A stretch of DNA of 64,000 nucleotides, taken from Amia ocellicauda. Its lineage: Eukaryota > Chordata > Actinopteri > Amiiformes > Amiidae. The stretch is taken from NCBI RefSeq assembly GCF_036373705.1, contig NC_089867.1, positions 21,812,323 through 21,876,322 of the forward strand, written 5' to 3'. Position 1 is the first letter of the stretch. Each line of letters starts with the position of its first letter. Under the pieces are notes generated by a model. It was given only the letters and a program-made list of their open reading frames with translations. It did not search any database and was not told the origin of the DNA. Below are positions 56,085 through 64,000 of the stretch, piece after piece. The translations under genes were made by a program, and so were the position numbers.

Positions 56085-56693
56085 ATGGCACCGACACTCG
56101 CTGCAGCAATGGGATACTCAAAGGAGCACGCCACCCTGAGCCACAAAGTAAGTTGAGAACCTGACCTGTGGAGAAATGCCCTGATTTCATCTGTCAGTGA
56201 TTTCATCCAGGTTGCCTCCCAGAGCCTGATGACTAACCCACGTCTTGTCTTGTCTCTCCAGCTGAGAAAGCCGATGGTTGAGCGAATGCGCAGAGATCGC
56301 ATCAACAGCAGCATCGAGCAGCTCAAGTCTCTCCTGGCCGGCGACTTCCTGAGCCAGCAGCCCGACTCCAAGCTGGAGAAAGCCGACATCCTGGAAATGA
56401 CGGTGTGCTACCTGAGACAGCAGTGCCAGCAGCAGCTCGCTAGCGCCTCCTCCGGGCCTGCGGCTGCAGGCGAGGGCTACTCCAGGTGTGCCCAAGAAAT
56501 CGTGCGCTTCCTGTCCCGGGACCAAGTGAAGACCGAGTCCCGGCGAAGACTGCTGAGCCATTTCCGGAGCGGGCAGCAGTCCTCTGATAAGGCCAGCTGT
56601 CCGAGCGCCCTGCCCCAGCTGAGCTCCCCAGCCCGCCACAGCACCATCAAACAGGAGAGTCCGGCTAAAGGCGCCCTCTGGCGGCCCTGGTAG
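56085..56693 (+). CDS. hes5: HES5-type bHLH-Orange repressor, gene 9
   Basis: Exon 1 is 56085-56147 and exon 2 is 56262-56693. The protein equals gene 3. It has a complete proximal promoter from about 55738 and its own E3, E2 and E1 modules at 53.0, 54.2 and 54.7 kb. The intervening spacer sequence is unlike that of the array, so this copy is not a recent array member in its flanks even though the gene body is near-identical. Confidence 0.96.
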
Positions 56694-57269
56694 AGCCCTG
56701 CGGACGGGCACTGGACTCAGACCCCAGAATTGGACCGGCCTGTCTAAGACGGGCATGGACAGTAATTCTCAGCGTGTAGGAAGTGTCTTCCTTCCTCTTC
56801 TGCCTGTGTGGAAGGTTTTAAAGAGCTCTGTCTTTGACAGAAAGAACATGCACGATTCAACACACCTGTGCTCAACAGTATGACTGCTGTTCTCCTTGTT
56901 ATACAAGACGTGTGTATGTGTGGAAGAGATTATTTCTGTTTCCACTTGTGCCTCTGAAGTAATCAGGGCAGCTTCTAACAATGTGTGTCTTCTGTGAAGG
57001 CAGGTTTTATGTATGAAATCTTATTTCACACCAGTGTGTGTTGCTATGATTTTTTCACAGATTAAATCTTATTTCTGATTCCAGAAAAATACGAGAGTAA
57101 TGTTAATGTCCTGACATATGTAATGTTTTAAGCTGTGTGCTCTTCTAACAGCTCATGGTGTGTGCCTGTTGCATGGCAACATGACTGCTTTATTTTGCTA
57201 AGCAATGACTTGTACACGATCCTGAGATCCAGGAACATCTCAACTGTGCTGTCTGATGTGAAGACAGAC

Positions 57270-58145
57270 TGATTTACAGTCATTCTCAGCATGTAGGAAG
57301 TGTCTTCCTTTCTCTTCTGCCTGTGCAGAAGGCTGTGATTAATCGATAAAGAAGATCCCAATGCTGTATTTCATGTGTGCCTCTGTGAGGCGTGTACAGC
57401 TCCTGCAATGCAGGCCTCTTATTCGATGCTGTTTTCTGTTTCTAGGAAGCTGTGTACTATACATTCAGTGTTTGAAAGGATTACTCTTTGTAAAACAAGT
57501 TTTGTTTTAATTATCAGTAGCTTTACTTATGCAATGTCTTTAATTAATATTATTTTTGTTAAATGATTAGTCTTGTTCAACAAGAAAAATAATGTTTCCT
57601 GATTTGGGATTGATTTTGTGACCACCTTAATGTATCTTGTTATTCAAGAAATTAATTTGTATCGCCTACATTTTGGTTTGCAAATTTTGAATTATTTCTG
57701 TATTATGAAATATCCAAATGAAAATATGTCTTCTTTGAAGACAAATTGGTACCTTTGCTGCTTGTCACACAATAATGTCTCTGTGTGTATGAGTAAAGCA
57801 TTGTGTGGTACATATGAATTGCTTAAGAGACGTGTATATTACATAATTGCATAGTTTAGCCTGTTTTAAAGGCAATGTGCCAGTATGTACCCTGGGAGAT
57901 GTTAACATACTGTCTTGATGTTTAATTAAATTGCAGGGGTGCTTTTTCTTTGTATATTTTAATACAGAGACTTCCGTGAATTAAATGTCCATTGTTGTTG
58001 ATTGTTACAAATCAAATATGTTCTATACAAATATCTTGCATCAATATGTTTTCTGGGAAAATATAATAAAATGATTGAACTTGACATATACACTGGCGTG
58101 TGCTTTTTCTATTATAAAACAAAATTGCTGGAACTTAAACGGCAC
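57270..58145. other. Downstream flank of gene 9
   Basis: No coding frame. Contains hairpins TCTTGTTATTCAAGA (near 57637) and TCTTCTTTGAAGA (near 57730), similar in design to those of the other hes5 3' flanks. Confidence 0.5.
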
Positions 58146-58149
58146 AACA

Positions 58150-58503
<354 letters not shown>

Positions 58504-58711
58504 ACTCCATTTAGTGAGATCGTTGAGATGTCATATTTGGACACTGTTCGTCTACATGGCCTCCTGTGCATAGGTCTTAAGCATTTTGTCTAATTGGGAA
58601 AACCACTACTAGCGCAGTGAAAAGCGCAGTGAAAGTAAACTCGTGTAAAATAATGAAATAACTGAAAATTTGCAGGTTCCGTTACAGTTAAATAAGGGTT
58701 ACACTCGCACA

Positions 58712-58715
<4 letters not shown>

Positions 58716-58764
<49 letters not shown>
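58716..58764. repeat. (ATT)n microsatellite
   Basis: About 48 bp of ATT trinucleotides. Confidence 0.95.
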
Positions 58765-58769
58765 TAGAC

Positions 58770-59405
58770 GTGAGCTCTCCATTGTGCTGATCGGGTAAAC
58801 TTTGATTGTTAAGTGATCTGCGATCATTAATTATGCGGCTATTGAACGACTACATGTGTCTGTGTCTAATGTCATGCTCTCAGGAAGAAGAAGGTCAGTA
58901 AACAAATATGGTATATTTTGAGGCGCAGACAATTATATATTGTAGTAATGGTAATATATGTGATTGTATTAAATAATATAAATGTTTCCACGGAAAATCA
59001 GATGGTAATAGTCATGATTATAGTTTATTTAAGAGGAGTGGACCTTTTAATTCGATAGCACAAATGTCTGAGTGAATTATGAAGAAACTAAATATATTCA
59101 TAACAACAAAAATATGTCTCATTATATCAAAGTATCTGTATACATGAAGCTGATTAGCTCAGCATAGAATCTGGTTGTATCCCCCCTGGAAAGTGTCTTC
59201 ATATATATTGATTTTGAAGCGAAGCTTGACACAATTATAGTCTGATACGTCTCGGTTGAAGCGGCATCCCCATGAGATACTCGATTAATTGCAGTTCCTC
59301 TTCATGAATAAACGCATTTAGCTTTCATTTAAACACAATGCAATAGTGCCGACAGATAACGAGACAGGCAGCAAAACCCAAAGCATGCATCCTTTTTGAG
59401 TGCCT
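58770..59405. other. Non-coding, nothing recognised
   Basis: AT-rich; no gene or repeat family seen. Confidence 0.5.
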
Positions 59406-59409
59406 GGGA

Positions 59410-59470
59410 AGCTTCAGTTTCCCACACTGAGCAGTCAATCACTGCATAAGAGCAGACAATAGAGCAAAGA
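59410..59470 (+). promoter_or_regulatory. Candidate RBPJ/Sox element E4b
   Basis: TTTCCCACACTGAGCAGTCA, then ATCACTGCA and GCAGACAATAGAG: the same motif order as at 51.99 kb, in the same orientation. Confidence 0.45.
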
Positions 59471-60449
59471 CTGAGTCGATAAAGCCTGAACTATATAGCC
59501 TAAGCCGTTATATGGCATACAAAGAATGCATGTGGGCCGCTGTGTTTTTAAATGGGAAGAACGTATGAATGGGCATCAACATTATTCATACATATGCCCA
59601 CTTTAGTCTTCTAAAACTATATTTAAATGGACTTTTGTTTTGGCAAATGTACACCAAGGTCCATTTATGATAAGGAATATAAAATATTTACTTCCACCGT
59701 ATTTTGTTCATGTAATTAACCGCAGTGCGCATGTCGCTGCAATATGTATGTGGAGTTCATGTGGCTGGCAAACAAAGTATAAGTCAGCAGCATAAACTCA
59801 GTGACACAAAAATGTGTGCAAGAGTAGGACAGCCTAATTGTGTAAAGGCGCTGAATGAGATCATTAATAATTGGCAGGTGAAAGAACAGGGTTTGAATCG
59901 AAATGGGTCGCATAGGCACACGCTTTGAAGAAGCATGTAGACTAATGGTGTCGTCTAAACTGACAAGTGTGAAGCTGCGCAGCTTTCCTAACGGCTCCCT
60001 TTGGTCTCTTGACGTTTGATCGTGCCGAGCGCAAAAAATAAAAAAACTTTGACCCCCCCTGCGGATGGCTTATTAAAAATCTGAACTCGGTCGTGCCAAG
60101 TCAGGGGCTCCTTTCTATGCCTATACATCCAAACAACAAGTTTGTAATTTGGAGGGAAGGTCAAAACATTGATTTGATCTAAGGCACCCTGTAAATAAAT
60201 CTATATAAACCAATAACCCTTAGATTAATAGACTGCAACAAGTCCTTCAAACCAGATCGACACATATTTGTGCAGAACACGTCCCGCAACAGACATCTGA
60301 AAGTTTCATATATCTGCGAAACAGATTTATATTTGATGTTGTATTTATTTTATCGCTGCTTAATCTGCATAATATATTGCGCCCAGTGTTAAAACGGCAG
60401 CTACACATTTCAGAGGATTGCCTGAGATGCACAATGACGCACAGAGAGC

Positions 60450-60600
60450 GAGGCTCCCCTAACCCGCAAGGGGACATCAAACGCCGTCGCTAATGTGATG
60501 TGTAATAAGACACACTTCCTTTGTCTCCCCCTGAAAGTGCTGAATGGACAGAGTGTGGGAAACAGAGGAAAACTCACTCACAGGACCCAGCGCCTCCCAG
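60450..60600 (+). promoter_or_regulatory. Orphan E3-like module
   Basis: GACATCAAACGCCGTCGCTA, GTGATGTGTAATAAGACACA, CTTTGTCTCCCC, CTGAATGGACAGAG, TGTGGGAA (60554-60561), ACTCACTCACAGGACCC. Clearly homologous to E3 and more diverged than the gene 9 copy. No hes5 gene follows it in this window. Confidence 0.6.
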
Positions 60601-60681
60601 CACATAATCCACACAGAGCGCTTCTGCACTTAGATGCATATATAATCCTAGGAGACGTTTATCGTATTTGTCACACTTTAT

Positions 60682-60714
60682 TATTATTATTGTTATTATT
60701 ATTATTATTATTCT
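60682..60714. repeat. (TTA)n microsatellite, short
   Basis: About 30 bp of TTA/ATT trinucleotides with one TTG interruption. Confidence 0.85.
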
Positions 60715-61354
60715 CTATTGTGTTCGGTGAAAGAAATATAGATTTTATACTTTTTTATTAGTTTGGTTTCCATTGTACCTTTTGTTTCTGTGAAGGCGCT
60801 GTTCTTTTGCATTTTTCTAAGAGAAGTCTATTGTTTCCTATGCGTGTCGGGAAAGAATAGATCGACGTTACTTGGTGCAGCCGTGACTGTACAGCTCTGA
60901 CCAATTAAACATTAGCCTGTGTATTATAATGAATTAAACAGAAACACTGCTGACGGTTGATGTGATACAGTAGCGCTGACTGACTACATTAAGTTGTTTC
61001 CTTCTTTTTTTTAATTATTGAAGGCTGTAGCGTGTTTGAAGGCGTACAATGTATCACCTGACAGCTTACAACCGTATGCCAAATTCATATAATAACCTAA
61101 TTGTTACCCCTTGAAGTATAATATATGCTTTGTATTTCATATGAACTGTACAGATAATCAATATCTTCTGCAAATGTTGTAATTTTTAAATTGTATTATG
61201 CCTCAATTTAATTTTGAATTGCATTATTGCACTTTTGTACTGGTCAGTCAATAAATCAAGAAATACACACTAACACAAACTAACCACAAAGTACTATATG
61301 CTATAATCATGTAGTATTCATATTCTACTTAGATAGTATGTTCAACATCAGCCA

Positions 61355-61677
61355 TTGATGCTTTCCCTCCAGATGGACTGAGGTGGCTCCACAATACAGA
61401 GCCAATTGGCGTCACTAATGCCCCATTCAGCGCGCCTGGCTGCTTTTGTTGTGTGTGGAGCCCAGCACACAGGACGCAGTGTGGGAAAGACCGGGCAGCT
61501 CTACTCACAGAGCCCAGCAGCCGCAGGACTGAGACACATCTGGGACATCTGGACACACTGCTCTGTGGATGTCCACACTGCGCTGACAGAATAGAGGAGG
61601 CATGTAAACAGTCTGTTTCCAGTCACTGGTCACTCATTAATACCCCTGACTGTAGCACTTCATAACAACATGATGCT
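61355..61677 (+). promoter_or_regulatory. Orphan E1 module, CRE region deleted
   Basis: Matches the gene 9 E1 from ATCAGCCATTGAT to CATAACAACATGATGCTG, with the RBPJ core in GCAGTGTGGGAAAGACC. The stretch carrying the CRE is replaced by a shorter, different sequence (around 61375-61390). Homology with the gene 9 block stops at about 61677. Confidence 0.68.
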
Positions 61678-61916
61678 GATCCGGCTATCCTGCAATCTCA
61701 AACAAGAGAGTTCTCAAACAATTTGAGAATAATCGGGATTTATTAATATTATTATTATCACCAACCTCTTCATCAATCTATATATTTTTATTTGGTATGG
61801 CGCCCTTCGCAAAGTTGCCACAGAGCCTGTCAGGCATTAAAGCAACAACACAAGCTTGTGTTTCATTCAGAAATAAACAAAAGCCGTATAGGAAGACTGA
61901 CTGCTGTAGGAAATGT

Positions 61917-61936
61917 ATTATTATTATTATTATTAT

Positions 61937-61989
<53 letters not shown>
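61917..61989. repeat. Compound (ATT)n(AGT)n microsatellite
   Basis: About 20 bp of ATT followed by about 50 bp of AGT/TAG. Confidence 0.95.
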
Positions 61990-62237
61990 TAAACACATAA
62001 CTTAAACTGCTAGCTCTATTTTCGGGAATGCTCCAAAAACATTGCAAAATAAATCGCGCCTCTTTCCAGATGTAAGTGTCCAGCTGTGCGCTGAAGCCAG
62101 AGCCTCCCGTCCACACGCTGACACCTGCCTGCCAGGACACGCTTGACACCCGCATGGAGGCGTGAGCAGGACACGCGAGGGCCACACCTGGCCGACAGGA
62201 GGCTGTAAACCTCCTCAAATCACACCTACCGCCCGGG

Positions 62238-62261
62238 TGAGAGAGAGAGAGAGAGAGAGAA
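62238..62261. repeat. (GA)n microsatellite
   Basis: About 24 bp of GA. Confidence 0.9.
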
Positions 62262-62264
62262 AAG

Positions 62265-62690
62265 AGGTGTGTGCGCATTGGGGGTCTGATGGGAAAGTGT
62301 TTAGTGCCTTCCTTTCGACTCTTAAATTCACTGTTATTAAACTACCTACTACTGCCGTGGTTGTTGTTCCTAACAAGGACATCATTCCCACCATGCCCCA
62401 GCACCCAGTATGAAAAGCCCTGTTCAAATGAAGTGGTAAGGGACACTTAACTTAACAGGAGCAATAAACAATATCAGCAGCATCCCCAGCCACTTTCATT
62501 TTAGATTTTGTCTAAGTAAATAACAGGCAAGTGGTGGGAATTGATTGTCCTGCTAGTTAGAATGAATACGATTGTGGCAGGTCTCAGGGGACAGTCAAGT
62601 TATGTCATTCTTATTTTCATCTGTATTACATTTTATAGAATGTGTTTGGTAGACAGATAAGGAAATGAGCACTGTAAGGGGCAGCCAATA
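62265..62690. other. Non-coding, nothing recognised
   Basis: No gene or repeat family seen. Confidence 0.5.
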
Positions 62691-62694
62691 AATG

Positions 62695-62821
62695 TTGAAA
62701 TAAATAAATAAAAAATAAATGTTTAAATATATACTGAAATGTACACATTTATTTAATTATTTATTTATTTAACTATTTCGTAATATATTTCAGCATTTAT
62801 TCATGTATTTATTTATTTGAA
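62695..62821. mobile_element. AT-rich palindromic element, MITE-like
   Basis: The left end TTGAAATAAATAAATAAAAA and the reverse complement of the right end, TTCAAATAAATAAATACATG, match closely. An inner pair around ATACTGAAATG and CATATTTCAG-like sequence continues the fold. At 127 bp with no coding capacity it resembles a short MITE, although low complexity alone could produce part of this symmetry. Confidence 0.4.
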
Positions 62822-62824
62822 AAA

Positions 62825-63350
62825 ATGCTTGTGGGCCCCAAGATGAAAATCAGATTCACCTACCAATATTTTTAAACGGACAAATTTCAGATTGGTTTCA
62901 AAGAGACTGATCAAAATACAGTTCTTAAATAAAGACTTGATTAATGTATTTTTAAATGTATGAACATAACAAACTATATGAATTACAAATATTCCTTACA
63001 GAAGTGAATATTTAATCTTAAGTAATTTTTAAAGTCTTGGAAACTGACACTAATCTAGTGCTGGGAAAAGTAGATTTTAAGCATAATATGCTAAATCAAA
63101 TTAGTCTGCTTCTGCAAAACTGATTTTAAAAATGACTTCCAGGAGTATTGATGTAGCTGATAAGATACATTATATACATGTACATTAGATATACATTGAA
63201 GGGGGGTGGTGGGGCGTAGGTGTATCGATTAATTACATATTCATAAATATCGAGGGGTACAGCATCTTCATTGGGAGAACTATATTGAAATTATATTAAG
63301 ACCCACTGAGTCATGTGTACCATAGACAGAGACAAGACATAAACAGATAG
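62825..63350. other. Non-coding, nothing recognised
   Basis: AT-rich. Includes a G-rich patch near 63200 (GGGGGGTGGTGGGG). Confidence 0.5.
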
Positions 63351-63353
63351 ATT

Positions 63354-63354
<1 letters not shown>

Positions 63355-63390
<36 letters not shown>

Positions 63391-63420
63391 TAGATAGATA
63401 GATAGAGATAGATAGATAGA
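63355..63420. repeat. (GACA)n(GATA)n microsatellite
   Basis: Tetranucleotide GACA for about 35 bp changing to GATA. Confidence 0.95.
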
Positions 63421-63903
63421 CCAATATTATTATGAGACATTAATAATGCAATTCCAATAATTCGATTTCATATAATTTATTATGCAAATATATAATATTG
63501 AATTATATTCATACAGCATATTTTTAATATAGAAAACACACGCCTTTATAAAAGGCAAAATTACAAAATAATGGATGTTTAGTCAACATATCGTAATGAA
63601 AACACAACTTCTGCCATACAGTATGCAAAGAAAAATATCTATACTTCTTATTTAATCACCTGCACTATAGAATAATGCAACACGCAAATCGCTACAAACA
63701 TTGTAGACCTATAGTTATAACGCACCGGCAGAACAATGCTCTAAATCAATTTAAATTACTTTCTCTTAAAATACTAGAGAATATGAACCTCTCGCCTTAC
63801 AAAGGGTCGGTACAGATAACCTACACAGTGGTGTAGCAGAAATAAATAATGGAACCAATAAGTTCCTACGCAATCAGAGGACGCCTTGACTTCAAGCTCT
63901 CCT

Positions 63904-63999
63904 CTAGTTTAGTTGGATTGTCCTTCGTGGTGTATCAGTTCTTTCTACCAGGGTCTCCACAGGGTCACTCTGGACCTCGATGCCCCTGCTTTGGCGGAG
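63904..63999 (-). CDS. Possible C-terminal coding exon of an unrecognised gene, open at the right edge
   Basis: The minus strand reads 31 codons from the window edge to a TAG at 63904-63906, ending RTDTPRRTIQLN. Local base composition is more GC-rich than the preceding 2 kb, which is the main reason for noting it. An open frame of this length can occur by chance, and I do not recognise the peptide. Confidence 0.2.
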   Translation of the reverse strand, partial: LRQSRGIEVQSDPVETLVERTDTPRRTIQLN

Positions 64000-64000
64000 C

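Overview
This is vertebrate nuclear DNA, most likely from a ray-finned fish. The genes have introns, there are Tc1-like transposon fossils of a kind common in fish, and (CA)n, (ATT)n and (CTT)n microsatellites are long and frequent. The left edge carries the 5' end of a PANK4 gene. The rest is a cluster of HES5-type (her4/her15-like) bHLH-Orange repressor genes. From established knowledge, PANK4 and HES5 are neighbours on human 1p36 in the same relative orientation, so the window looks like an amplified version of that ancient neighbourhood. An amphibian source cannot be excluded.

Layout. 1-4.1 kb: four coding exons of pank4 (minus strand), with one internally deleted Tc1-like element in intron 3. 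4.35-5.25 kb: a second element carrying the same deletion. 5.3-8.1 kb: non-coding flank with two stretches that look like diverged relatives of the hes5 regulatory modules. 8.1-49.0 kb: a head-to-tail array of seven complete units of 5.69-5.88 kb plus a truncated eighth, each complete unit holding one minus-strand hes5 gene (21 + 143 codons, one 114-bp intron), its promoter, and three distal modules that I call E1, E2 and E3. At 49,037 the array stops at an inversion breakpoint and an eighth gene runs on the plus strand. A ninth plus-strand gene lies at 56.1 kb with its own E3-E2-E1 set upstream. At 59.4-61.7 kb a third plus-oriented set of modules has no gene after it. The right end is AT-rich non-coding sequence with microsatellites and a palindromic MITE-like element.

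How it works together. All nine genes predict almost the same 164-aa protein: basic region with proline, HLH, Orange domain, C-terminal WRPW. Only residues 75 (R/Q) and 137 (A/T) vary. Eight of nine promoters carry a head-to-head pair of RBPJ/Su(H)-like sites with exactly 16 bp between them, 22 bp upstream of a TATA box. Distal modules contain TGTGGGAA RBPJ sites beside Sox-like ACAAT and TAAT motifs. The simplest reading is a multi-copy Notch-responsive repressor locus kept uniform by gene conversion. Gene 8 is the exception: the inversion removed its RBPJ pair and left a duplicated TATA box.
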